This document shows positions 21,628-32,182 of a stretch of DNA of 64,000 nucleotides, one piece after another. Both the position numbers and the translations under genes were made by a program. Numbering within the stretch: the stretch's first letter is position 1; each line of letters opens with the position of its first letter. The notes under the pieces are model-generated. The model made no database searches, was not told where the DNA came from, and saw only the letters and a list, made by a program, of their open reading frames with translations. This DNA is from Notolepis coatsorum. Lineage: Eukaryota > Chordata > Actinopteri > Aulopiformes > Paralepididae. The DNA lies in contig OZ020585.1 in the NCBI GenBank assembly GCA_963971535.1, positions 23,652,236-23,716,235 on the forward strand, read 5' to 3'.

Positions 21628-24600
21628 TCACAAAGTCATGGGGTCATGGTCATCATCGATAGTATCTGGGAGTCGGGGCAGTTCTATTAGCCTCGCCACG
21701 GGTCGTGTGTAAGTTCGCCCCTGGACGAGTACTTCAGCTGCTCGGACCTTGCCATCGGCACCGGTGATCACTTTGCTTACGCGGCCAGCCGGCCACATAG
21801 CTCTGGGTAGTGACTGGTCGATAATCATGACGACTGTTCCTTCTGTCAAATTGTCTCTCTCTTTTACCCACTTCTGGCGGGTCTGTAGAGACGGTAGGTA
21901 GTGGAGTAGGAAGCTGCTCCAAAACTTGTCAGCTAGTACTTGACTGTACCTCCACATTCTTCGGCCGTTCGCTTCTTCAGGCCTGTACATTGTCTGGGGT
22001 AGCGCGGGGTCCAGCCGCCCCATTAAGAGTGTGTTGGGGGTGACTGGGTCGACATCTGCTACATCACTGGAGACGTAACCGAGGGGTTTTGAGTTCAATA
22101 CTCCCTCGATCTCCGTGAGGACTGTCATTAGGACTTCTTCCGCCACAGTCTGGGCCCCAAGCACGGCGTACAGGGCTGTCTTTATAGAACGTACTTCTCG
22201 TTCCCAGGTTCCACCGAAGTGGGGTGCGTTCGGGGGATTAAACTGGAAGTCAATCTGGGATGGAGCGAGGTGGGTCTTAAGTTCTGGGCCCATAGCTTGG
22301 AAGCTCTCTCTCAGCTCTCTTTCTCCGCCTTTGAAGTTTGTCCCGTGATCAGACAACAATGTAGACGGTTTTCCTTTCCGTGATGTGAATCTTCGGAAGG
22401 CCATAAGGAATGAGTCTGTGCTCATGGTCAGAAGGAGCTCGATATGTATCGCTCTGGTGGTCATGCATTTGAATACAATACCCCACCGCTTCTCGGTTCC
22501 TCTTCCTCTCTTTATATACAACGGGCCAAAACAGTCCATGCCTGTGGAGTGGAATGGCTTGTCGCCGAGTCGGAGGCGACAGGGAGGTATGTCAGCCATC
22601 CGTGGTATGCTGGGCTGCGCGCGCCACTTTCGGCAGTCTAGACAGGTTCGCTGGAAGCGTCGCACCGCTTCTCTTCCTTGAAGTATCCAATAGCGACGTC
22701 TGATCTCCGCGAAGACTCTCTCTGCTCCTGCGTGGTGTACATCCTCGTCGTATTTCTTTATGATCAGCTCTGTGACCTTGTGTCGGCTGTTCAAGACTAT
22801 CGGGTACTTAATGTCATCCGGTAGATCGGGGGCTCTCCGCAGGCGACCACCCACTCTGATGAGATTATGGGCGTCACTCTCGGGTGCCAGGTGGAGCAGT
22901 CTGCTGTCTGATGGGACGGGCTTTCCTCCCTGTAGACAGTCTAGCTCATCGGGGAACGAGTCTCTCTGGGCTCGTTGTAGTAGAAGAAGTTCTGCTTCTT
23001 CGTAGTCAGCTGCTGACATATCAGTGGTGGACTGAATCTCTGGGTGGTGCCACAGGAATGTCCTCTGCTGCGCACTCTCTAGGGTAATGCAGTCATCTAT
23101 GTTGGGGTCTGTGGAGGCGACTGTGCTCAGTCCACAGAACATAGGTTTCTTGTTCTCAGCCTCCTCGTTACTTGCTTCCCGTGGGGTGGGCGTAGGCCAC
23201 TCTTCTTCGGGGAGCTTGAGGAATTCTGGTCCGTCACTGTAGATGTTGCGACGGGTGAGGTCATCCAGAGACATTCCCCGGGTGATGACGTCAGCTGGGT
23301 TGTGTTTGGTGTCCACATACCGCCAGCTCGCTGCTTCTGTTAACTCTTGAATCTCGGTGACTCTGACTCCCACGAAGACTTTGTATCTGCATGAATCAGA
23401 CTTGATCCATATGAGTACTGTCGTGGAATCTGACCACAAGATTGTTCTGTGCACCGGAATGGTGAGTTCACGTTGGATTAACGTGGCTAGATGCGCTCCT
23501 GCTAGGGCTGCGCAGAGCTCTAGACGCGGGATAGATTGTTGCTTTCGTGGGGCTATTCTTGAGCGGGCCAGGATGAAAGCAGTGTGTATCTTTCCTCCCT
23601 TCTCTTGGGCACGCAAGTAGGCTACCGATCCATAGGCTACTTCGGAGGCATCGCTGAAGACGTGTAGATCAATCTTGCATGTCTCTGGCCTCACTGTGGA
23701 TGGGAAGTAGCTGCGGCGTATATTGACGCCTGGGAGTGAGCGGAGTTCCGTCTCCCACTCTCTCCATGTTGAGGCAAGGTGTGCGGGTATTGGGTCGTCC
23801 CAGCCCTGGTCCTTGTCCCACAGTGCTCGTACAATCATCTTTGCCCTGGTGGTGTAAGGTAGAATACATCCCAACGGGTCATATTGTCTGGCGAGTGTTC
23901 TGTACACACTCCGTCTGGTGGTCGGTGTCGCAGTCGACCTTCCCGGCTCTGGAGTCAGGGGTTTGTGTCTATAGTGGAGCGAGTCTGTTTTGAAGCGCCA
24001 GACTAGTCCTAGTGTCATTTCTTGGGCTTCTCCTGGGATGGTCGCCATCCAGGTCTCGCTGCTGGCAGCCTTGTCCGCGGGGGAGAGGCTGCGCAATACG
24101 TGCAGGTCACTGCTGGCCCACTGCCTGAGATCAAAGCCGCCTTTGATCAGGGAGGCGCGTAGCTTGATTAGGAGAGCCTCGGCTTCTTGTTGAGTCGAAA
24201 CGCTTTGTAAACAGTTGTCCACGTAGAAACTGTTCTTCACACTGTGTCGGACCTCTTCATCTGCTGTTGGGTCCTCTGCGACGTGTTTCTGTAGTGCAAA
24301 TGTAGCACAGCACGGGCTGCATGTGGTTCCGAAGGGGAGTACTTCCCACTGGTAGATGGCTGGGTTCTCATCTCCGATCCTCTCTCTCCATAGTAACCGC
24401 AGCAGGGGCTTGTCCTCCTCCACTAGTCTCACCTGCAGGAACATCCCTTTGATATCCCCGCTGATAGCCACCTTGTCCTGGCGGAAGCGCAGTAGCACGC
24501 CTAGTAGGGAGGGGCCGAGTGTGGGGCCGGGCAAGAGCTCTTTATTCAGATTTTGGGATCCGATCTGGTAGCTGCAGTTAAACACAATGCGATCCTTGCC

Positions 24601-26550
24601 GTTGTGGTGGACCTTGTGATGCGGCACGTACCATGATTCGGTCGTCTGATCGGCCTCTTTAATGTCAATCTTTGTCACGTGTCCCGCTGTGATTAGCTTC
24701 TCAATCTCAGCGCGGTACACACTCTCTTGAGCGGGGTCTTTGGCTAGGCGCCGCTCTGTGTTCAATAGATAGCGCTCCGTGGCGTCTTTCTTTGCGTGAA
24801 AGGTGGGCATTCCCTCTCGCCTCAGGAGTGGAGTTGCGTATCTCATCACTCCGCCGACTGTGACTCTCTTTGTCCCCTGCTCGAGTAGGTTGATGGCGTA
24901 AATGTCTTCTTTAGAACGAATATCTTTCTTTTCGTTCTTAAAGGGCATTGTCTCTAGTGTCCATAGCCTCTCGACATGCTGCAGGAGAGTGGTGTCTTCT
25001 TCTGTCGTTCTGGAGTGGAGGCAGCTAGTGGCTGCTGTTCGGTTGAGAGATTTAGCGAGGGGGCCTTGTAGTGTCCACCCTAGGCGGGTCTCGGCTGCTG
25101 CAGGACAGCCTCGGGGTCCTGTATGGACCCGGTCAATCGGGACTATGAGTTCTGCATGGTCGGAGCCTATCAGCAGGGTCGGGGTAGCGCCGTCTATGAG
25201 CGGGATAGGTAGTTGTCGCAGGTGCACATATTTATCCATCAACTTGGCGATAGGGTAGGTGTACTGCGATAGTCCTATTTCTTGGCTGGTGAAAGCATTT
25301 GTAATCCTATACCGTCGCTCTGGCTGCCCGTTTGCTGTGATAGTGAAGGAGACATTCTCGCCCTTTATCGTCTTTAAATCTCTTCTTATTGTCCGAATCG
25401 TCATTTCGTTCTTGCTCCCCCGCAGTCCCAGCTGGGCCGCAGCGGACGCGAGCAGAAGGGTCTTCTCTGACCCGTCATCAAGGACGGCGTAAGTGTCCAT
25501 GACTTTATCTTGGTAGCTCAATGTCACACGGACTACCTTTAAGAGCACTTGGGCGCCGCTGCTGCTGGCGGGGTCAATGTACATGACACTTGCCTTGGTG
25601 CCGCTCGATGGTGCAGGTGAAGGCCGTCTTCTGTTACTTTCGTGTAGTATATCTAGATGGGCTCCGTTGCACCGACTGCACCTTTTCTTTAGGCGGCATT
25701 CGGCTGCCATGTGTGGTCGCGCACATCGGTAACAGCGCCTGTTGGACTTTATCCATTGACTCACTTCTTCTGCATTCATCTTTGTGAACAGGTCACATTG
25801 TGACAGCCAGTGTTCTTTCTCACAGTAGGGGCATACCATCTTCCACTTCTCTTTTCTCGAGGGGGTACTGTGGCTCTTACTGCTCGGTACTGACTCTGAT
25901 TGGTGCATGACAGTCACCGATCTTCTTCCATCATTTATTCTCCTGGGTCCCTCTCTGGAGCTTGGCGTGCTCCGCCCGAATGTATCCAGTCGTAAGCTGC
26001 TGACTTCTCTCGCCAGGAAGTCGGCTAGATCAAGGAGGGATGGTTCGGGGCCGTTAGGATCCCGGTAGTCTCTCTGCCGCCTAAAACGCTCTTGTCTTGC
26101 GGGTGGCAGCTTCTCCAAAATCCTCTCGACGTTAGAGTTGGCGTATAGCTCATGCATGCCCTTTTCCCGTTGCGCTCCCAGCATCCCTACCAGGGACTGC
26201 ACTTTGATTGACAGGTCGTCTAATGAGCGATTGTCTGTTGCTGGGGGTAGGCGATCAATATGCCTTATCTCTTGGATTACATAATCCCATATACATCCAT
26301 ATCTCTGGTCCAGCGCTGCTAGGGCCGCTGTGTATGGTGTCGTAGAGGTGGCATAGGCTAGCGCTATATTGTGCGCTCGCGGTACTTTCAGGTGCTTCAG
26401 TAATATTGCATACTTGTGGCGTTCATCAGCGACATCCACCATCATTGTCTCTAAGCACATCCGGAGCTCCGTGTACTGTGCTCGACTCTCATAGGCGAAG
26501 TCTGGAAACGACGGCGTGGCAATGTATGACGCCGTGGATGGCTGATACAT
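21628..26550 (-). CDS. BEL/Pao Gag-Pol polyprotein (DUF1759-PR-RT-RH-IN)
   Basis: 1640 codons, fully open. Residues 1-190 resemble the DUF1759 gag domain. Three zinc-binding clusters follow at about 240-303 (CPYC..., CYRCARPHMAAEC, CSRCNGAHLDILH). The aspartic protease has LDDGSEKTLL at 357-366. The RT has GDIKGMF (Asp699) and FYVDNC at 775-780, where the second Asp of the usual YVDD is Asn. RNase H has FSDAS (965-969) and WSDSTT. The integrase has an HHCC-type zinc segment (about 1272-1306, CLDC) and catalytic Asp1339, Asp1401 and Glu1450. A conserved C-terminal domain ends it. Function: polyprotein processing, reverse transcription and integration. It starts at an ATG, but the same frame is open upstream to the TGA at 26773-26775. 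Confidence 0.93.
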   Translation of the reverse strand: MYQPSTASYIATPSFPDFAYESRAQYTELRMCLETMMVDVADERHKYAILLKHLKVPRAHNIALAYATSTTPYTAALAALDQRYGCIWDYVIQEIRHIDRLPPATDNRSLDDLSIKVQSLVGMLGAQREKGMHELYANSNVERILEKLPPARQERFRRQRDYRDPNGPEPSLLDLADFLAREVSSLRLDTFGRSTPSSREGPRRINDGRRSVTVMHQSESVPSSKSHSTPSRKEKWKMVCPYCEKEHWLSQCDLFTKMNAEEVSQWIKSNRRCYRCARPHMAAECRLKKRCSRCNGAHLDILHESNRRRPSPAPSSGTKASVMYIDPASSSGAQVLLKVVRVTLSYQDKVMDTYAVLDDGSEKTLLLASAAAQLGLRGSKNEMTIRTIRRDLKTIKGENVSFTITANGQPERRYRITNAFTSQEIGLSQYTYPIAKLMDKYVHLRQLPIPLIDGATPTLLIGSDHAELIVPIDRVHTGPRGCPAAAETRLGWTLQGPLAKSLNRTAATSCLHSRTTEEDTTLLQHVERLWTLETMPFKNEKKDIRSKEDIYAINLLEQGTKRVTVGGVMRYATPLLRREGMPTFHAKKDATERYLLNTERRLAKDPAQESVYRAEIEKLITAGHVTKIDIKEADQTTESWYVPHHKVHHNGKDRIVFNCSYQIGSQNLNKELLPGPTLGPSLLGVLLRFRQDKVAISGDIKGMFLQVRLVEEDKPLLRLLWRERIGDENPAIYQWEVLPFGTTCSPCCATFALQKHVAEDPTADEEVRHSVKNSFYVDNCLQSVSTQQEAEALLIKLRASLIKGGFDLRQWASSDLHVLRSLSPADKAASSETWMATIPGEAQEMTLGLVWRFKTDSLHYRHKPLTPEPGRSTATPTTRRSVYRTLARQYDPLGCILPYTTRAKMIVRALWDKDQGWDDPIPAHLASTWREWETELRSLPGVNIRRSYFPSTVRPETCKIDLHVFSDASEVAYGSVAYLRAQEKGGKIHTAFILARSRIAPRKQQSIPRLELCAALAGAHLATLIQRELTIPVHRTILWSDSTTVLIWIKSDSCRYKVFVGVRVTEIQELTEAASWRYVDTKHNPADVITRGMSLDDLTRRNIYSDGPEFLKLPEEEWPTPTPREASNEEAENKKPMFCGLSTVASTDPNIDDCITLESAQQRTFLWHHPEIQSTTDMSAADYEEAELLLLQRAQRDSFPDELDCLQGGKPVPSDSRLLHLAPESDAHNLIRVGGRLRRAPDLPDDIKYPIVLNSRHKVTELIIKKYDEDVHHAGAERVFAEIRRRYWILQGREAVRRFQRTCLDCRKWRAQPSIPRMADIPPCRLRLGDKPFHSTGMDCFGPLYIKRGRGTEKRWGIVFKCMTTRAIHIELLLTMSTDSFLMAFRRFTSRKGKPSTLLSDHGTNFKGGERELRESFQAMGPELKTHLAPSQIDFQFNPPNAPHFGGTWEREVRSIKTALYAVLGAQTVAEEVLMTVLTEIEGVLNSKPLGYVSSDVADVDPVTPNTLLMGRLDPALPQTMYRPEEANGRRMWRYSQVLADKFWSSFLLHYLPSLQTRQKWVKERDNLTEGTVVMIIDQSLPRAMWPAGRVSKVITGADGKVRAAEVLVQGRTYTRPVARLIELPRLPDTIDDDHDPMTL

Positions 26551-26772
26551 CGGCGAGCGCTGGGGGAGAGACCTCCTAGGTGAGTCCCCTCTTGCGCCTC
26601 TCTGTGGGCTGGTACTGACAGGGTACCATGGCCCGCTGGTCCAGGTGCTATTCCTCGGGGCTGGTCGTGCATCGTGCTCACCCGTGAATAGAGTCGGGGG
26701 TCTGTAGCGCAGCGCCGCGGGGGTATAGCCTGGGCTGTACTGGACCTCCTGGTCCGGTGGAGTACTGTGCTG

Positions 26773-27768
26773 TCATCGGGCTTGGTTCTCCTCCTCTCCC
26801 TCTTCTTCCTCTATCAGGTCTTCCAGATCCTGTAATCGTTTATTTAGCTTCTCCGCAGTGTATGCCGCTCCTTCCTTGTAGCTGGGTCTCGCTTGGACCG
26901 GTCTGGGAAGGGGGTCTGCGGGGGGTATAGGCCTGGTCTGTTGGTCAAGTTCAGGGTCGCTTGTTCGGTTAGGAGACGCTGCCCTTGACTGTTGTCTCGA
27001 CGAGTTCCTTGAACCCCTGGCGGAGGGAGAGGGTGTTGCCTTGTGGATCAGCTGCTCCATTAGCTGCGCTTGTAACTTGTCGCGCTCGACTTCGCGCTTG
27101 GTGAGATCTGCTTCTCTTTGGGCACCGGCAGCGGCGCGCTGGGCGTCGGCCCGGTCTCTTGCCATATTCTCTTCCGTCTGAAGGCGTCTCATCTCCAGGC
27201 GTGTGCGCTCTTCTTCGCTCCGTTGCTGTGCTTGGAGTCGATCGCGTTCGCCCTGAAGTCGGTCGCGTTCGGTAGAGGCTGTCAGGCTGACGAGGAACGC
27301 CTGTTGTAGCATCCTCTCCGCTTCGCTGGGGGAAGGCGGTTGTGGAGGTGAGCCGCTCCTGGGTGAGCCGCTCCTGGGTGTACTCGTTGGGGAGTCCTGG
27401 AGCTCTATTTCTTCGGCGCTCTCCTCCTCTTCTTCCGTGCAGAGTTCTCTCTCTGTAGGGTTGTCTTCCTCCCGGGGCTGGTCGGGGACTACTTCTTCGG
27501 TAGTGGCGGGGGGTAAAGGCATGTCAGCTCCCTCCTGGTCTCCACCGTGAGCTTGGTCAGTTACATTAGAACCTACTAGGGTCTCTGTGGTCGGGGAAAC
27601 CTGGTCGTTAAGGTCAGACATAATTTTACTTTCTACTTTTACCGCGTTTACCGTTTGTCGAAGGCTAGGTAGTTGACTGACAGCGTAATCCTCTAGGTAC
27701 TGAGGTGTCTGTCGTCTGCGCCGCGGGCGTTCTAGGTTAGGAGGACCGTTTCGTGGAGTGTTCATCAT
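26773..27768 (-). CDS. BEL/Pao N-terminal Gag-like ORF
   Basis: 331 codons from the ATG at 27768, about 70 nt after the 5' LTR. Near the start is a basic patch (ERPRRRRQTP), then an acidic Glu-rich region (EEEEESAEEIELQD) and a Ser/Pro stretch. A long charged coiled coil lies at about residues 149-242 (repeated RDRLQ, ERTRLEMRRLQTEEN), then a Ser/Arg-rich tail and a final Glu-rich segment. It stops at TGA (26773-26775) in the same frame as the downstream polyprotein, with about 75 further open codons before the next ATG. It probably acts in particle assembly. Either the TGA is read through, or this copy has a nonsense mutation, or the two ORFs are translated separately. Confidence 0.8.
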   Translation of the reverse strand: MMNTPRNGPPNLERPRRRRQTPQYLEDYAVSQLPSLRQTVNAVKVESKIMSDLNDQVSPTTETLVGSNVTDQAHGGDQEGADMPLPPATTEEVVPDQPREEDNPTERELCTEEEEESAEEIELQDSPTSTPRSGSPRSGSPPQPPSPSEAERMLQQAFLVSLTASTERDRLQGERDRLQAQQRSEEERTRLEMRRLQTEENMARDRADAQRAAAGAQREADLTKREVERDKLQAQLMEQLIHKATPSPSARGSRNSSRQQSRAASPNRTSDPELDQQTRPIPPADPLPRPVQARPSYKEGAAYTAEKLNKRLQDLEDLIEEEEGEEENQAR

Positions 27769-27817
27769 AGGCCATTTTAATATTAATAACACTATATTAA
27801 TATTACACTAGTTACCA

Positions 27818-27834
27818 TCCGGCTCGAAGGACCA
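27818..27834 (-). promoter_or_regulatory. BEL primer binding site, tRNA-Tyr
   Basis: In element sense, TGGTCCTTCGAGCCGGA lies 2 nt after the 5' LTR. It is complementary to the 3' end of tRNA-Tyr (…TCCGGCTCGAAGGA plus CCA) as I know that tRNA, over 17 bases. Confidence 0.88.
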
Positions 27835-27836
27835 AT

Positions 27837-29232
27837 TGTAACTGAGGGGTACAATTCCCTGACTGTATTGTTAAGTATGGTAATATTAAACCACTACCTC
27901 TTGTACTTTAACTTCTGGCCATCCAGTACATGATATAAATATGATGAACACTTTCCCACCTGATGAAACGAAGTCCACACAAATGTACAAATCGAATATT
28001 TAATATAGCAAAAGGTATATACAACGTTCACTTGTTTACACTTATGATTTGAAATGCACTTGTATGGCAAATGAGTATTCGTAGGTAAATCAACATTGAA
28101 TGTCCAATCTCTGGTTACGCAGGGAGTAAGTATACAACCCGTTTCTTTAGGGAACTATAGCGATGGTACTTAAATGATTATAGCTGGATACACTAAGGGG
28201 GGGGGGGTGTCCCGCTGGTTGTAAGACAGTAGGAGGGGGGGGGGTTAGAGAAGCCGCTGGCGGTATCCCATCTGGCCGACGATTTCTTGGGAGAATTCAA
28301 AGTCTTGAACACGGTGCCCACAGAACCTCGGTCCGCAGACGAATACAGCTGGACCCTCTGGTGGACGGTAGCTGCCGGTCCACAACGGAGAGACGTGAGG
28401 CGACCTCACTGGTGTAGAGCGCCGTCTCACCTTGCTCCTCTCCGGGGGGTAGTTCCAACACTCCGCAGTGTTGGCCGTTATCCATGGAATAATCAAAGCA
28501 CCCAAAGCATAATCCAAGCCGTGGAAGGCTCGCCGTCGTCCGGGTAGAGTAATCCAATGTACAGGTCCAGTCGCCCTGGCCCGGAGCTCCTCGGATGCAA
28601 GCACCACTAGTGGTCTGCCCAGCCTGGTTAAGACTTCAGATAACGTCAGGAACGATGGGGGTACTGATAACTTTATAACTCTAACCGACGATGCACCATA
28701 CATAAATAGACTATTATTAGCTTAATAGAATACGTCCAACTCGACGGTATAGTGCCAAACTATGACAATTCAACTATTAATCCACATGATATCTCAATGC
28801 CTATTCTGAGGCCAAGTAGGCCTTACTGCACCACACGTGCGTCGTGGGTGAGGCTTCGCGTCTGTTACTCGGTTGGAGGGTAAAGAACTAATGGACTAAA
28901 AGAAAGTTCTACTTTACTTGCGCCATATATATATGCGCTGTGAACAAATAGTACCATTCGTATTTCGCCAGACGTATTCCTACGCGGAACCGGGCTTGCC
29001 ACGACATGTTGGGCGGCACGATTGAACTTGAACCTAGGGGTATGGCTGCTGGCGCCAGGTTCTCGTCCAATGGTAGAATGAAACTATTATGGGCTGTTTA
29101 GTAGACTAAAGGGATATTCAGTGCATATTGTACAAGGAATATACAGGGGATATCAAACGATATACAAATACTATTTAAATATATATATATAAATAAATAT
29201 ATATATTCGGTTTAATCTGATCCTTCACAACA
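27837..29232 (-). repeat. BEL 5' LTR
   Basis: 1396 bp, the upstream LTR in element orientation. It differs from the 3' LTR at about four bases (e.g. CACTCCGCAGTG against CACTCCACAGTG) and in G-run lengths. Its 152-codon minus frame (28245-28703) differs from the partner at two residues. Confidence 0.93.
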
Positions 29233-29237
29233 AGGGG

Positions 29238-32069
29238 TGTTCCCCCCGGTTCCCTGGGGCTTCACCACTCTCCTCTCAGACATGTTGTTTACAATATATT
29301 GTGTCACTGTGTTGTGGGGATACGATGTAACCCTTAGCTTAGTTGCTGGGGTTGTGCTAACCGCTTGAGGAACTATATTTTCCTAAAGAAAAGATTGTTT
29401 GGTCGCTTTTCGTGTGTGCTTAGCAAGGCCTGTGGCCGATACTAATCAAGGATTCTGTATTCTCTCGTTATGAAAAACGGCGTTCCTCTGTAGCAAGAGT
29501 GTACTTGCCATTCTTTGTTGTGATAAAGGGTTGTGTGTGTCTTGTGATCTATAACTGGGTTAGGTTGGCCACAGAAGCACATGTGTAAGTCTGGTACTGG
29601 GGCTCTTAAGGGGGCCCTCTCTATTCTGTGTTTTTCCTTAGTAAAAATCAGATAGCAGGTTAGCACATGAGCTGTGTGAAGCTGTTAGACACTTCATGTA
29701 GCTGACTATGACTGTGTCATGCTCTTTTTTGTCATTACATCGTATCATGGGTGTGGGGTCGTAAAGGGGTGAACTGGTAATCCTTTCCTCCCCTTTTGAT
29801 GTCCTTCAAGGTTCCTGTCACGTTGCTGTTCGGCACGTTACAGGGTAAGAGGGGGGGGGGGGGGAGTTTCCTGGTCCCACGCCCTGGAAGATTGGGCGTG
29901 TGCACCGCAGAAATCCCCCCGCCATAGAGTACGTCACTGTGCGCGTCTCTGTTGGTAAGACTTCCGTGAGTTGTGCAGGTCCATATGATGGATCTGTTTC
30001 AGGGAGTAGTCAGGGCTCCTCCTCACGAAGCTCCTACTTGGGCCTTCTGTGAGTTAGGACTCTCCTTCCCTGTGAGGGAGCCTCCTCAGAGTCCTGCTCT
30101 ATTGTGTGTGTATTCGATTCAATTCGATTATTGAGTGTGTATTGGTTCAGTGCCTCCTCCTCGGAGAGCCCTAACCCTAATTACATAGCTCAATGTTGCA
30201 ATATATTCTTTTCAATCTATACAGCTCACGTGGGAAGTCTCTCTGGGGATTTCCGTCTCCTCCCTATGGGAGGGTGGTGGGATGTAAAAATGTAAAAAAA
30301 ATGTACCCTCAGCTGCGTCACAAGGGATTCATGTCAGTATGTGTTCTTTCTTTTTTGAAAAAAAAAGGCGACTTGGAGGAACAATGTTTGGTGTCTTGTT
30401 AGACTATCCATTGATGTGTTTGGGTCTCGACGCATACATAGTGCTGGCTCGGTGTGTTTCTGTTACAGAATCACACAGGGGCTAAGTGCGCCTTGGTTGC
30501 TTGTTAAAACAGCGTTTTTATAGGGCAACTGGGATGGAGTTTTGTCTCTTCCGAGCGCCAGTTTATTAGGTTGTCTCGATGAATTCTCGTTCATATCTGG
30601 GCGATGTTAACAGAATAGATCAGAACATATGTAGAGGGGTCTCACGCCCTTGGGGTGGGCCACTGAGCACGGTCCAAATGGGACCTTCTGGGTGGCGCCC
30701 TCTTTTCATGTTTTAGATCGACACGCATACCTACCCCCTCTTCTGGAGTGGGCATGTCGGCGTGGTTAGGACACGGGACTGGTCTGGTCACGCTGGTCCA
30801 GGTCAGTTAACCCGTTGTCCGCCGGGGATGCAGATCTGCTGTTCTGGTACCCTGAGGGACTTGGGTTTTTTCAGGGGGAAAAAATGCTGGGTCGGCCCGG
30901 GGTGTCACAAGGTTAGGCGTTATGGAGACCCTTGTTGGGTACTTTGTACCTGGCACTATCATGGGGGCTGGTTCTCCTTTCTTCGCTCCTCTCTCACGCA
31001 TGGCGAAGAGAGGGCTGTTGGGGTGGTCTTCTGGACCTCCTCTGGTAACCCTGTGTACTTCCCGAGCCGCCGGGCCCGGTCCAAAGTAAAGTTTTGTTGA
31101 TACCGTAGGCCTGGGATAACCCTTTTTTGAAAACTGAAACACTTGTACTGCGGTATAGCCAGTGTATGCCCGCAGGTGTGTTTTGGAGTTTTTTCTTGAG
31201 GGGTTATAGGAACAACCACCGTCGGTACCAAGAGGGTGGTTGATTCCCTGGTGTGTTGGAGCAGTGTCAACTCCCGGGTTACCCGGTTGAGTGTGCCCCT
31301 GCACGTTCATGACGTCTGCCAATCATGTCAGCCTTCTCTGCCTCGACCCCTCTGGGTGGGTTTTTTTTAATGGAGGCTTCGTCATGGTGATCAACAACGC
31401 CAGCGTCCGCCCCTTCCGCCGGGAGGGCTGTTTCCAGCTGACTCCTTTGGCGCCTGTCTCGTCCGCAGTGCTCCAGGCTCAGGTTACAGCCTGTTGCCTG
31501 GTTTCCCCGGTGCGCTACCTGCTTCCGTTGGTTAACATTTTTGTGTGCTTACGGCCATGCTGACTGCCTGTTCTGCAGGGTCAGTGTGCCAGGCGGTGTG
31601 CTATTGGGGGGAAAGGGCCCGCTCTTGGAGGGGCCTTATCCGAATACGCTGGCGATGTGGGGGGCGGTGTCTTGATGCCTGGCGTCATTGACCTCTCCGG
31701 GCCCCCGTTTTCCAGGGGGTCCAGTCCCTTCAGTGGGTCTGGGTCTTCCTTCGCGCTCCGCTGCTACGGCCTTGCCACGGGGTTGGGTTTGCGAGGTTGT
31801 TCCTTCCGTTCGTTCCCGGGTGGCATGCGGGTTGTGCGTGTGTGTAGTCGTGGGGTCAAGCCACGGTCTGCTCACCCTGTGCATTGAGTTGCTTGAGTGC
31901 CTCTTCGCACGGTCGGATCCGTCTCCCTCCCGTGAACCTCCAATAGGGGGGGGTATCCTCCATTAGGGAGGGTCGGGGGGGCTCGGTCCTCCCCGGTCTG
32001 ATGGTTGTGGGGGGCCTCAGCGGGGTACATTTGTCGGGCTATGGCTCCCGCTCAGCCCCTGTTGCAGAT
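29238..32069. other. DIRS-like interior, right part, no clear gene
   Basis: Higher GC than the surroundings, with G/C runs at 29849-29865 and many short frames but none above 171 codons. None shows an RT YxDD box or a tyrosine-recombinase signature that I can see. It belongs to the DIRS-like element by position. CTCCCTATGGGAGG near 30262 is a short palindrome. Confidence 0.5.
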
Positions 32070-32157
32070 CAGGTGCTGAGCAATCCATTAACGTCATAGA
32101 ACGAAGGGTTATGTATGTAACCCAGTTCTATGAGTTAAATGGTGCGCTCAGCACCTG
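32070..32157. repeat. DIRS-like internal complementary region, 88 bp
   Basis: The left part (CAGGTGCTGAGCAATCCATT...) is the reverse complement of the left terminus at 17714-17746. The right part (...TTAAATGGTGCGCTCAGC) is the reverse complement of the right terminus at 32342-32399, including its extension (TTATGTATGTAACCCAG). In the DIRS model this block templates joining of the two ends into a circle. Confidence 0.8.
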
Positions 32158-32182
32158 GACGCCGCTGCGGCCCTTGATCTCA

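Larger units (their letters stand above)
20136..29232 (-). mobile_element. BEL/Pao LTR retrotransposon, complete, TSD AGGGG
   Basis: Two about 1.4-kb LTRs bound a 6.3-kb internal region read on the minus strand. LTR ends are TGTTGTGAAGG and CAGTTACA in element sense. AGGGG flanks it at 20131-20135 and 29233-29237. A primer site complementary to tRNA-Tyr follows the 5' LTR, and a purine tract (TTAGGGGGCGGC) precedes the 3' LTR. I count about four substitutions plus G-run length changes between the LTRs, so insertion was recent. It lies inside the DIRS-like element. Coding is uninterrupted apart from one in-frame TGA. Confidence 0.95.
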
